In this document: positions 44,970-54,209 of the stretch, piece after piece
How positions within the stretch are numbered: position 1 is the first letter of the stretch
How the letters are laid out: every line of letters starts with the position of its first letter
Assembly: GCF_011927795.1 (NCBI RefSeq)
Contig: NZ_JAATJJ010000001.1
Coordinates: 954,666-1,018,665 of the forward strand
Direction: 5' to 3'
Length of the DNA: 64,000 nt
Source of the DNA: Saonia flava
Lineage (GTDB): Bacteria > Bacteroidota > Bacteroidia > Flavobacteriales > Flavobacteriaceae
The notes under the pieces: generated by a model
Databases searched by the model: none
Seen by the model: only the letters and a program-made list of their open reading frames with translations
Told to the model about the DNA's origin: nothing
Made by a program: the position numbers and the translations under genes

Positions 44970-46145
44970 ATGAAAAAAGTAGTCATTGTTTCTGCTGTAC
45001 GCACACCTATAGGGAGTTTTTTGGGCTCCTTGTCCACAATTCCAGCACCCAGACTGGGCGCTATTGCTATAAAAGGCGCACTAGATAAAATTAATCTAAA
45101 ACCGAATCTTGTTGATGAAGTTTTAATGGGCAATGTGGTACAGGCGGGTACGGGGCAGGCCCCAGCCAGACAAGCCGCAATTTTTGCTGGAATTCCCAGT
45201 ACCGTCCCTTGTACAACCATTAACAAAGTATGTGCATCTGGAATGAAAACCGTAATGCAGGCAGCTCAATCTATTGCTTTGGGTGACAACTCCATTGTTG
45301 TTGCAGGAGGAATGGAAAACATGAGCTTAATCCCCCATTATGTACATATGAGAAATGGAGTAAAGTTTGGGCCAGCATCTTTAATAGATGGTTTACAAAA
45401 AGATGGATTAGTAGATGTTTATGATCAAAATGCCATGGGTGTTTGTGCAGATGCATGCGCCAATAAATATGGTTTTAGCAGGGAAGACCAAGATGCATAT
45501 GCCGTGCAATCTTACGAACGCTCTGCCAAGGCATGGAAAGAGGGAAAATTTAATAATGAAGTGGTCCCGGTTGAAGTTCCACAAAGAAGAGGTGAGCCAA
45601 TTTTGGTAAATGAAGATGAGGAATATAAAAATGTAAAATTGGAAAAAATACCTACTCTTAGACCTGCGTTTAGTAAGGAAGGCACTGTGACCGCCGCAAA
45701 TGCCTCCACAATCAATGATGGTGCAGCTGCATTGGTTCTAATGAGTGAGGAAAAGGCAATAGAATTAAATTTAAAACCCATAGCAACTATTTTATCTTAT
45801 GCCGATGCAGCTCAGGAACCAGAATGGTTTACTATAGCTCCAGCAAAAGCACTTCCAAAAGCCGTAGACAAGGCCGGAATTTCCATGGACACCGTAGATT
45901 ACTTTGAATTTAATGAAGCTTTCTCTGTAGTGGGTCTTGCCAATATGAAACTTCTGGGCCTCACGGACAAGAATGTAAATGTAAATGGTGGCGCTGTTTC
46001 TTTAGGACACCCCTTAGGGTGCTCCGGTGCAAGAATATTGGTTACCCTACTAAACGTTTTGGAACAAAACAATGGAAAAATTGGTGCAGCGGCCATTTGC
46101 AATGGTGGTGGTGGTGCTTCCGCAATAGTTTTGGAAAAGCATTAA
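44970..46145 (+). CDS. Acetyl-CoA acetyltransferase (thiolase)
   Basis: This 391-residue thiolase condenses two acetyl-CoA or cleaves acetoacetyl-CoA. It has nucleophile Cys88 in NKVCASGMKTV, GGMENMSLIPHY, catalytic His in GHPLGCSGAR and the second Cys in CNGGGGASAIV. Length and motifs fit the biosynthetic AtoB type. A TAATTTCG element at 44942-44949 may be its -7 region. The NlpC/P60-like gene follows after 16 bp, a neighbour pair commonly kept in Flavobacteriaceae by recollection only. Confidence 0.93.
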   Translation: MKKVVIVSAVRTPIGSFLGSLSTIPAPRLGAIAIKGALDKINLKPNLVDEVLMGNVVQAGTGQAPARQAAIFAGIPSTVPCTTINKVCASGMKTVMQAAQSIALGDNSIVVAGGMENMSLIPHYVHMRNGVKFGPASLIDGLQKDGLVDVYDQNAMGVCADACANKYGFSREDQDAYAVQSYERSAKAWKEGKFNNEVVPVEVPQRRGEPILVNEDEEYKNVKLEKIPTLRPAFSKEGTVTAANASTINDGAAALVLMSEEKAIELNLKPIATILSYADAAQEPEWFTIAPAKALPKAVDKAGISMDTVDYFEFNEAFSVVGLANMKLLGLTDKNVNVNGGAVSLGHPLGCSGARILVTLLNVLEQNNGKIGAAAICNGGGGASAIVLEKH

Positions 46146-46161
46146 GAATTAAAGACTAAAT

Positions 46162-46914
46162 ATGCAATACGGTATTTGCCACCTTAGTGCTATTCCTGTA
46201 AGATGTAGTGCCGAAGATTCTGGAGAAATGACCACCCAACTGCTTTATGGGGATTGTTTTAAGGTTTTGGAACATCGTAAAAATTGGAGCAAAATAAGAA
46301 TATCTTTTGATGGTTTTGAAGGATGGATATCCAATAGACAGTTTACATTTATTTCTGAAGAAAGTTACCTAGAGTTTGAAACATCTAAAGCAATCAAAAA
46401 TTCATCGGATTTGGTTTCTTTTATTCAAACAAAAAATAAAGTGCTTGTACCCATTCTTTTGGGATCATCCGTACTACACACGGATATATTGTCAGATCAA
46501 TTTGAAGGTGGTTGTATTAACACTATAATGCCAAAATCCAATCTTGTAAACACCGCATTACTTTATTTAAACACACCTTATTTATGGGGCGGGAAAACTC
46601 CTTTTGGAATTGACTCTGCAGGACTTACCCAAATGGTATATAAAATGAACGGGTATAAATTGTTGAGAAGTGCCAATCAACAGGCAACCCAAGGAGATGC
46701 TCTAAGCTTTATTGAAGAAAGTGAGGAAGGAGATTTGGCTTTTTTTGACAACAAGGAGGGCATTATAGACCATGTAGGAATAATTATGAAAAACAATTAT
46801 ATTATTCATTCCTATGGAAAAGTAAGGATTGACAGGATTGACCACACAGGTGTTTTTAACAACGAGATTAAAACCTACACACATAAATTAAGGGTCATAA
46901 AAAAGATTATATAA
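46162..46914 (+). CDS. NlpC/P60-like protein with the catalytic cysteine replaced by serine
   Basis: This 250-residue protein has an N-terminal SH3-like domain (about 1-60; VLEHRKNWSKIRISFDGFEG) and a C-terminal NlpC/P60 domain (about 120-245; TPYLWGGKTPFGIDSAGLTQ and later IIDHVGI). The family cuts cell-wall peptides with a Cys in DCSG. Here the motif reads D-S-A-G with Ser152 at the catalytic position, while the His motif is present. It is therefore probably inactive or changed in activity and may be a peptidoglycan-binding protein. There is no signal peptide. Confidence 0.88.
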   Translation: MQYGICHLSAIPVRCSAEDSGEMTTQLLYGDCFKVLEHRKNWSKIRISFDGFEGWISNRQFTFISEESYLEFETSKAIKNSSDLVSFIQTKNKVLVPILLGSSVLHTDILSDQFEGGCINTIMPKSNLVNTALLYLNTPYLWGGKTPFGIDSAGLTQMVYKMNGYKLLRSANQQATQGDALSFIEESEEGDLAFFDNKEGIIDHVGIIMKNNYIIHSYGKVRIDRIDHTGVFNNEIKTYTHKLRVIKKII

Positions 46915-46944
46915 AAAAAGCCTCTGTTAAAACAGAGGCTTTTT
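46915..46944. terminator. Bidirectional terminator
   Basis: Arms AAAAAGCCTCTGTT (46915-46928) and AACAGAGGCTTTTT (46931-46944) lie between convergent genes (stops at 46914 and 46965). Confidence 0.9.
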
Positions 46945-46964
46945 CCTTTAATGGTCTTGCTTTT

Positions 46965-48233
46965 TTACTCTTCTAACAAACCTTTTATTCTCATAAAATT
47001 ATCATTGTCACCTAAAGCTCCATAGATATTTTTTAATTGATTTAATATGGCTTGGTTATCTGCACTTACTTTTAGAGCATCTTCCAATACTGAAGCAGCC
47101 ACTAAAAACAAATCATCTTTCTTTTGTTTAAGCTCATCGTACTTATCTAAATCTGCTCGTTTTCTAGATGTAGAAAGTTCATTCATTTCATCAATTAGAC
47201 CATTTCCCTCATTCACATAGGTAGTTGAAAGGTTTAATTGTGCGTTTACATAATCTGGCTTAATTTCTAAGGCTTTTTTGTAAGAAGCTCTTGCTTCCTC
47301 TATAAGCCCCTGTTCCATATTGATTACACCTATATTATAATGTAAATCTGCATTCTCTGGGGCAAGATCTGCTGCTTCTGCCATTAAGACCTTAAATTTA
47401 TCCTTATCTCCAAGCTTATAATGTAAGTTAGCCTCATTTAAAATCAGGTTAACATCACCAGGATTATCGGCTCTAGCAATTTTATAAGCTTCCATTGCCT
47501 TATCATCCTGACCTAATTGCGAGTAAATAAGGGCCATATTCTTAACTATTTCCGCTTTTTTTGAAGGAATTTTTTCGTCCAAAGGATCAGAGTGTGTTCC
47601 TGCTTTTACATATAAGTCTCTCTGGTTTTGATCCATTTCTTCTCTTTCACCAGATGCAACATTCAAAGCTGTATATTTTACACCACCTCCATCGTAGCCT
47701 ATTTCTTTAAGCTCATCATAATATTTTAGAGCATCTTCATAATGTCCCCCATTTACTGCACTACTAGAAGCATAGTATAAATAAGATGTGTCTTTAGGGC
47801 TTAATTTATATCCCATATACAATTTCTCACCTGCTTCTTTGTATTTATTATTGTTGTTATCTTCTACTGCAGCATTTACCAAGTCGGCCACTAAAGATGC
47901 AACATGTTGGTTAGCTTCATCTGTATATTTAGCTTTTCCAGTGGTAGCTTCCAAATCAATAAGTTTGTTAAAAGAAGTGGCAGCATCACTAAAGGCAGTG
48001 GCATCTCCTTTTTTAGCTAAATCTGCATATGTTTTACCTCTTAAAAAATAGTATAACCCTTTTGTCTTATCATCAGCTGCTTCTATCAAAGAAGCTGCAC
48101 TTTCCAAAGAAGATTTTGCAGCCATGGCATCCCCCCCTTTAAGAGCTTTATCGGCAGCTTTTATTTCTGCCTTTTGCGAAAATCCGGCTAGTGTGAATGT
48201 CATAGCCGCCAATAGTAAAATTTTAGTTTTCAT
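46965..48233 (-). CDS. Exported TPR-repeat protein
   Basis: From ATG 48233 (MKTKILLLAAMTFTLAG) this is a 422-residue protein with a cleavable signal peptide, so it is periplasmic or outer-membrane associated. At least six TPR-like helical pairs are present, the clearest being NADLHYNIGVINMEQGLIEE followed by ARASYKKALEIKPDYVNAQL. An in-frame ATG four codons upstream (48245) is rejected because the signal peptide begins at 48233. It starts 37 bp after the gyrA stop, so it may be co-transcribed. The exact partner is unknown. Confidence 0.85.
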   Translation of the reverse strand: MKTKILLLAAMTFTLAGFSQKAEIKAADKALKGGDAMAAKSSLESAASLIEAADDKTKGLYYFLRGKTYADLAKKGDATAFSDAATSFNKLIDLEATTGKAKYTDEANQHVASLVADLVNAAVEDNNNNKYKEAGEKLYMGYKLSPKDTSYLYYASSSAVNGGHYEDALKYYDELKEIGYDGGGVKYTALNVASGEREEMDQNQRDLYVKAGTHSDPLDEKIPSKKAEIVKNMALIYSQLGQDDKAMEAYKIARADNPGDVNLILNEANLHYKLGDKDKFKVLMAEAADLAPENADLHYNIGVINMEQGLIEEARASYKKALEIKPDYVNAQLNLSTTYVNEGNGLIDEMNELSTSRKRADLDKYDELKQKKDDLFLVAASVLEDALKVSADNQAILNQLKNIYGALGDNDNFMRIKGLLEE

Positions 48234-48269
48234 ATTTAAAATCAATTTATTTGTATTAGTGTTTAATAT

Positions 48270-50801
48270 TTATTCTTCAGTTTCTGCCTTGTCATTATCA
48301 AGAGCCGTGCCATCTTCTTCGTTCACCTCCATATCCAGGATATCAGTTTCATTAATATCTTCCTCATCCTTCATGACTTTTGCTACAGCAGCAATGGAAT
48401 CATCCCCTTTAATATTGATAAGTTTAACCCCCTGGGTAGCTCTCCCCATAACTCTTAAATCCTCAACACTCATACGTATTGCAATACCAGATTTATTAAT
48501 AATCATAAGATCATCAGAATCCGTAACGTTCTTAATGGCAACAAGACCACCAGTTTTGTCGGTTATAGAAATTGTTTTTACACCTTTTCCACCTCTATTG
48601 GTAATTCTATAGTCATCTATACTGGAGCGTTTTCCAAATCCATTTTCAGATACCACTAGGATTTCTTCGTCAAAATCATGAACTGAAACCATTCCTATTA
48701 CCTCATCATTATCGTTTGCCAAGGTAACACCTCTCACACCTGAGGCATTTCTACCCATTGGTCTTGTTTTGCTTTCCTCAAATCTAATTGCCTTACCAGA
48801 TTTAAGTCCCAAAAATATTTGACTTGTACCTGTAGTCAATTTAGCTTCTAACAATTCATCCCCTTCCCTAATACCAATGGCATTAATACCATTTTGTCTT
48901 GGTCTGGAATATTGCTCCAAAGATGTTTTCTTAACGGTTCCTTTTTTTGTGGCCATAATAACATAATGGCTATTTACATACTCTTCATCTTTTAAATCTT
49001 GGGTGCAGATGAATGCTTTTACCTTATCATCTTGCTCTATATTTATAAGATTTTGGATAGCTCTTCCCTTAGATGTTTTGCTTCCCTCTGGAATTTCATA
49101 AACACGCATCCAGAAACATTTTCCTTTTTGAGTAAAGAACAACATGTATTGATGGTTGGTGCCTACAAACAAGTGTTCTAGGAAATCTTCATTTCTTGTT
49201 GAAGATGCCTTTTGACCAACTCCGCCCCTATTTTGGGTTTTATATTCGGTTAAAGGCGTTCTTTTTATATAGCCTGCATGAGAAATGGTAATTACCACTT
49301 GCTCATCTGGAATCATATCTTCTATACTAAGGTCACCTCCAGCAAAATTAATTTCGGATCTTCTTTCGTCTCCATATTTACCTTTAACCTCTAATAGCTC
49401 ATCTTTAATGATTTGCATTCTTCGGTCTTTATTGGCCAAAATATCCTTTAAATCTTCAATTGTTTTAAGTATTTCTTCGTATTCTGACCTTAACTTATCT
49501 TGCTCTAGACCTGTAAGCTGTCTAAGGCGCATTTCAACAATTGCCTTAGCCTGAATTTCAGAAAGCTTAAATCTCTCCTGCAAGTTCTCACGAGCCTCAT
49601 CTGCATTGGAAGATGCCCTGATAATAGAAATTACCTCATCTATATTATCAGAGGCTATAATAAGCCCCTCAAGGATATGAGCTCTGTCCTCTGCTTTTTT
49701 AAGTTCATACTTGCTTCTTCGTACCACTACATCATGCCTATGCTCAACGAAGTAATGTATCATCTGTTTAAGATTCAACAATTCTGGTCGCCCATTCACT
49801 AGAGCAATATTGTTTACACTAAAAGAAGATTGTAGGGCAGTGTACTTATACAATGTATTAAGTACTATATTGGGAATAGCATCACGCTTAAGAATATAAA
49901 CAATACGCATTCCTTTCCTATCAGACTCATCTCGTATACTGGAAATTCCTTCTATTTTCTTATCATTGATTAAATCTGCGGTTTTTTTGATCATATCCGC
50001 CTTATTAACTTGATAAGGTATTTCCGAAACAATGATACATTCCTTTCCCTGAACCTCTTCAATGGTGGCTTTGGCCCTCATTACTACTCTACCTCTACCT
50101 GTATGAAAGGCTTCTTTTACACCATCATATCCATAAATTATTCCACCAGTAGGAAAGTCCGGAGCTTTAATATGGGTTATCAATTCATCGATTTCAATAT
50201 CATTGTTTTCAATAAAAGCCACGGTACCATCTATAACCTCAGATAAATTATGGGGAGGCATATTGGTAGCCATACCAACAGCAATACCAGACGCACCATT
50301 TATTAATAGGTTTGGGATTCTTGTAGGCAATACGGTTGGTTCCTGCAAGGAGTCATCAAAGTTTAATTGATGATCAACTGTATCTTTATCAATATCTGCC
50401 AACATTTCATCGGCAATTTTTTGCATTCGTGCCTCTGTATAACGCATTGCAGCAGGGCTGTCACCATCCACAGATCCAAAATTTCCTTGTCCATCCACCA
50501 GCATATAACGAAGACTCCACTCCTGTGCCATACGCACCATAGAATCATAAACGGAAGTATCTCCATGAGGGTGGTATTTACCTAAAACCTCACCCACAAT
50601 ACGAGCAGATTTTTTATGGGCACTACCCGACCTAACACCCAATTCGTGCATACCATATAAAACTCTTCTATGAACAGGTTTAAAACCATCACGAACATCA
50701 GGTAAAGCACGTGACACAATGACCGACATTGAATAATCAATGTAGGCTGACTTCATTTCATCTTCTATATTTATAGGAATTAACTTCTCTCCTTCTGCCA
50801 T
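48270..50801 (-). CDS. gyrA: DNA gyrase subunit A
   Basis: This 843-residue protein has an N-terminal DNA breakage-reunion domain with ALPDVRDGFKPVHRRVLYGM and catalytic Tyr121 in AMRYTEARM, and a C-terminal beta-pinwheel with the GyrA-box-like QNRGGVGQKASS. The quinolone-resistance region reads GDTSVYD, that is Thr at the E. coli Ser83 position and the Asp87 equivalent kept, so no obvious resistance change is seen. An acidic tail ends the protein (about 815-843). Subunit A cuts and rejoins DNA for negative supercoiling. Confidence 0.96.
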   Translation of the reverse strand: MAEGEKLIPINIEDEMKSAYIDYSMSVIVSRALPDVRDGFKPVHRRVLYGMHELGVRSGSAHKKSARIVGEVLGKYHPHGDTSVYDSMVRMAQEWSLRYMLVDGQGNFGSVDGDSPAAMRYTEARMQKIADEMLADIDKDTVDHQLNFDDSLQEPTVLPTRIPNLLINGASGIAVGMATNMPPHNLSEVIDGTVAFIENNDIEIDELITHIKAPDFPTGGIIYGYDGVKEAFHTGRGRVVMRAKATIEEVQGKECIIVSEIPYQVNKADMIKKTADLINDKKIEGISSIRDESDRKGMRIVYILKRDAIPNIVLNTLYKYTALQSSFSVNNIALVNGRPELLNLKQMIHYFVEHRHDVVVRRSKYELKKAEDRAHILEGLIIASDNIDEVISIIRASSNADEARENLQERFKLSEIQAKAIVEMRLRQLTGLEQDKLRSEYEEILKTIEDLKDILANKDRRMQIIKDELLEVKGKYGDERRSEINFAGGDLSIEDMIPDEQVVITISHAGYIKRTPLTEYKTQNRGGVGQKASSTRNEDFLEHLFVGTNHQYMLFFTQKGKCFWMRVYEIPEGSKTSKGRAIQNLINIEQDDKVKAFICTQDLKDEEYVNSHYVIMATKKGTVKKTSLEQYSRPRQNGINAIGIREGDELLEAKLTTGTSQIFLGLKSGKAIRFEESKTRPMGRNASGVRGVTLANDNDEVIGMVSVHDFDEEILVVSENGFGKRSSIDDYRITNRGGKGVKTISITDKTGGLVAIKNVTDSDDLMIINKSGIAIRMSVEDLRVMGRATQGVKLINIKGDDSIAAVAKVMKDEEDINETDILDMEVNEEDGTALDNDKAETEE

Positions 50802-51055
50802 ACTAAATTTAAAAAATTTTACAGGTTAAAAAATCATGCCAATATACGGAAAATGCCACCTTTTAAGGCATTATAAAAAGAGTTTATTAAACAATTTATC
50901 AACACTTAATCGCTACTGCCAATTCAGCAACCAAATCCTATCATTTTTACATTTTCCTGTTTTTTTCGTCATTTCTGACATGTTTAACGAATATGGGTAT
51001 AGTATTTGCCATAAATAAAGTTAGATTTACTATTTTTATAATGAAAAAGAATTTT

Positions 51056-53608
51056 ATGGATGATAATTTCTCCCCTAGAGTAAAGGATGTAATAGCTTAT
51101 AGTAAGGAAGAAGCTCTTAGACTTGGGCACGACTTTATTGGCACAGAACATCTTATGCTTGGGCTCCTTAGAGATGGCAATGGTAAGGCAATAAGCATTC
51201 TGGATGCTTTGGATGTAGATTTGGACCATTTAAGAAGAAAGGTTGAAATATTAAGTCCCGCAAATCCAAATTCGGACAACGTACAGAAGGACAAGAAGAA
51301 CCTTCACCTAACAAGACAAGCCGAACGTGCCCTTAAAACAACTTTTTTAGAGGCAAAATTATTTCAAAGTTCATCTATTAATACAGCTCATTTATTATTG
51401 TGTATTTTAAGAAATGAGAATGACCCCACTACTAAATTGCTCCACAAATTAAAAGTGGACTACGATGGGGTTAAAGAGCAATTCAAATCCATGATTACCA
51501 GTGATGATGATTATTTGGATACTCCAACCTCTGAATCTTTTCCTAGTGATTCCGATGAAAGCAATGAAGGTAAAGAAGGTACTTTTGGCGCAACCACGGG
51601 CCAAAAAGGAAATAAGAAATCCAAAACGCCTGTTTTAGACAATTTTGGGAGGGATCTAACAAGGCTTGCCGAAGATGATAAGCTAGATCCAGTTGTAGGT
51701 AGAGAAAAAGAAATAGAACGAGTTTCACAGATTCTAAGTAGGCGAAAAAAGAACAACCCTTTATTGATTGGTGAGCCCGGTGTTGGCAAAAGTGCCATTG
51801 CTGAGGGTCTTGCCCTTAGAATAATCAATAAAAAGGTTTCTCGTATTTTATATAACAAGAGAGTTGTTACATTGGACTTGGCTTCATTGGTTGCGGGCAC
51901 AAAATACCGTGGTCAGTTTGAGGAGCGTATGAAAGCCGTAATGAACGAGTTGGAAAAGAATGATGACATCATTCTTTTTATTGATGAAATCCATACAATT
52001 GTAGGTGCTGGTGGTGCCACAGGAAGTTTGGATGCATCAAACATGTTCAAACCAGCATTGGCAAGAGGAGAAATCCAATGTATTGGTGCCACGACTTTGG
52101 ACGAATATCGTCAATATATAGAAAAAGATGGTGCTTTAGAACGTCGTTTCCAGAAAGTGATGGTAGAGCCCACTACTGTCGAAGAAACAATTGAAATTCT
52201 TCAAAACATTAAAGGTAAGTATGAAGATCACCACAATGTGAATTATACAGAGGATGCCATTATTGCCTGTGTAAAACTTACCAATAGATATATGACCGAC
52301 AGGTTTCTTCCAGACAAGGCAATTGATGCCATGGATGAAGCTGGTTCCAGAGTACACATCATTAATATGGATGTTCCAAAGCAAATCTTGGAATTGGAAA
52401 AACAATTGGATGATGTAAGGGAACTAAAAAATACGGTAGTAAAAAAACAGAAATACGAGGAAGCCGCCAAGCTTAGGGATGATGAAAAAAGACTGGAAAA
52501 AGAATTGGCTCTAGCGCAGGAAAGATGGGAAGAGGAAAGTAAATTACATCGAGAAACAGTCAGTGAGGACAACGTGGCAGATGTAGTTTCCATGATGAGT
52601 GGCATTCCTGTTAATAGAATTGCACAGACAGAGAGCAATAAGCTTGCAGAATTACCCGCATTAATAAAAGGTAATGTTATTGGTCAAGATGAGGCTGTTG
52701 CCAAAGTTTCTAAAGCTATTCAAAGAAATAGAGCAGGACTTAAAGACCCTAATAAACCAATTGGTTCATTCATATTCTTGGGACAAACTGGAGTTGGTAA
52801 GACACAGCTAGCCAAAGTACTCGCCAAAGAACTATTTGACTCTGAGGAAGCTCTCATTAGAATAGATATGAGTGAGTATATGGAAAAGTTTGCAATATCT
52901 AGATTAGTTGGGGCACCTCCAGGATATGTTGGTTATGAAGAAGGTGGGCAATTAACAGAAAAGGTTCGTCGCAAACCCTATTCAGTAATTCTTTTGGATG
53001 AAGTTGAAAAAGCGCATCCAGATGTATTTAATATGTTATTGCAAGTTTTGGATGATGGTTTCTTAACAGATAGTCTCGGAAGAAAGATAGATTTTAGAAA
53101 TACCATTATTATAATGACATCTAACATTGGAGCGAGACAATTAAAAGATTTTGGCCAAGGTGTCGGTTTTGGAACTGCCGCTATGAAATCACAGGCAGAT
53201 ACCCATCAAAAAAGTGTGATTGAAAATGCCCTAAAAAAAGCATTTGCACCTGAATTCTTAAATAGAATTGATGATGTAATTGTCTTTAACCCATTGGAAA
53301 GAGAGCATATCCATAAAATTATAGATATTGAATTAAGTAAACTCTTCTCAAGAATTAAAGATATTGGATACCACTTAAGTCTAAGTGACGCTGCCAAAGA
53401 CTATATTGCAGACAAAGGCTTTGACAAACAATATGGTGCGAGACCATTAAAGAGGGCCATTCAAAAATATATTGAAGATGCTTTGGCCGAGGAAATAGTA
53501 AATTCCAAATTAGAGGAAGGCGATAGTATATTTATGGATTTGGACAAGAAAAAAGAAGAATTGACCATCAAAATTAAAAAGGAGACCAAATCTTCGAAAA
53601 CAGAATAA
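51056..53608 (+). CDS. clpC: ATP-dependent Clp protease ATPase subunit ClpC
   Basis: From MDDNFSPRVKDVIAYSKEEA at 51056 this is an 850-residue protein; an upstream ATG at 50993 would add 21 non-conserved residues. It has two Clp_N repeats (about 1-145), an acidic linker, AAA+ 1 with GEPGVGKS, a UVR/coiled middle domain (KQLDDVRELKNTVVKKQKYE), and AAA+ 2 with GQTGVGKT. The C-terminal domain contains FDKQYGARPLKRAIQKYIED. It unfolds substrates for ClpP. It is monocistronic, divergent from gyrA. Confidence 0.95.
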   Translation: MDDNFSPRVKDVIAYSKEEALRLGHDFIGTEHLMLGLLRDGNGKAISILDALDVDLDHLRRKVEILSPANPNSDNVQKDKKNLHLTRQAERALKTTFLEAKLFQSSSINTAHLLLCILRNENDPTTKLLHKLKVDYDGVKEQFKSMITSDDDYLDTPTSESFPSDSDESNEGKEGTFGATTGQKGNKKSKTPVLDNFGRDLTRLAEDDKLDPVVGREKEIERVSQILSRRKKNNPLLIGEPGVGKSAIAEGLALRIINKKVSRILYNKRVVTLDLASLVAGTKYRGQFEERMKAVMNELEKNDDIILFIDEIHTIVGAGGATGSLDASNMFKPALARGEIQCIGATTLDEYRQYIEKDGALERRFQKVMVEPTTVEETIEILQNIKGKYEDHHNVNYTEDAIIACVKLTNRYMTDRFLPDKAIDAMDEAGSRVHIINMDVPKQILELEKQLDDVRELKNTVVKKQKYEEAAKLRDDEKRLEKELALAQERWEEESKLHRETVSEDNVADVVSMMSGIPVNRIAQTESNKLAELPALIKGNVIGQDEAVAKVSKAIQRNRAGLKDPNKPIGSFIFLGQTGVGKTQLAKVLAKELFDSEEALIRIDMSEYMEKFAISRLVGAPPGYVGYEEGGQLTEKVRRKPYSVILLDEVEKAHPDVFNMLLQVLDDGFLTDSLGRKIDFRNTIIIMTSNIGARQLKDFGQGVGFGTAAMKSQADTHQKSVIENALKKAFAPEFLNRIDDVIVFNPLEREHIHKIIDIELSKLFSRIKDIGYHLSLSDAAKDYIADKGFDKQYGARPLKRAIQKYIEDALAEEIVNSKLEEGDSIFMDLDKKKEELTIKIKKETKSSKTE

Positions 53609-53633
53609 GTTTTTTTTAAGAATGCAACTATAT

Positions 53634-53663
53634 AAGAGTCAGCTTTGTCTGACTCTTTTTTTT
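53634..53663 (+). terminator. Terminator of clpC
   Basis: Arms AAGAGTCAG (53634-53642) and CTGACTCTT (53649-53657) with a 6-nt loop are followed by eight Ts. Confidence 0.93.
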
Positions 53664-53807
53664 GCGCTAAAACCCCGCATTGAAAAATAGTTATGATTCA
53701 TATTGCAACAAATCCATATAAACGATATTTAAGCCTTTAATCTATTTTTTTTTAATAACCTGTTCCATAAATCTATTTTCGTCACGAGACACTATAATAC
53801 AGATGGA

Positions 53808-54209
53808 ATGAAAATTGGAAATACGAAGAGAACAGTCATCGTAAGAGAATATCATCTGGACATTGGAATTGTTCAGGTATATGATAATTACATGGTTTCC
53901 ACTATTAATGAAGGTGCAACACTTTCATTGGAAAGAGCCTATCAAATAATTGGAATCGCAGAAATACATTTTAGGGACAAAAATTTTGGATATATAAGTC
54001 TTCGTCAAAATTCGTATGCGATTGACCCAACCATATACAACTACATTAGGGAAATAGAAAACCTAAAAGCTTTTGCAATAGTGTCGGTCAAAGAAATTGA
54101 TATGCACAATTTCAACATTGAAAAGCTATTCTATAAAAAGCAAATGAAGTTCTTCATAAAATATGAAAATGCTTTACAATGGGTTAAAAGAAGGGTCAAA
54201 AACAGTTAA
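53808..54209 (+). CDS. Hypothetical protein, STAS/SpoIIAA-like fold possible
   Basis: This 133-residue soluble protein has alternating beta and alpha segments: TVIVREYHLDIGIVQVYDNY, then ATLSLERAYQIIGIAEIHF and LKAFAIVSVKEIDMHNFNIE. Small Bacteroidota proteins of this length are often STAS-like, but that assignment is tentative. A TATTTTCG element (53774-53781) may be its promoter. The stop overlaps the convergent nnr gene by 4 bp. Confidence 0.72.
   Translation: MKIGNTKRTVIVREYHLDIGIVQVYDNYMVSTINEGATLSLERAYQIIGIAEIHFRDKNFGYISLRQNSYAIDPTIYNYIREIENLKAFAIVSVKEIDMHNFNIEKLFYKKQMKFFIKYENALQWVKRRVKNS

Noticed and set aside
50993-51055. Longer clpC start at 50993
   Set aside because: The extra 21 residues are not part of the ClpC N-domain, which begins at MDDNFSPRV.
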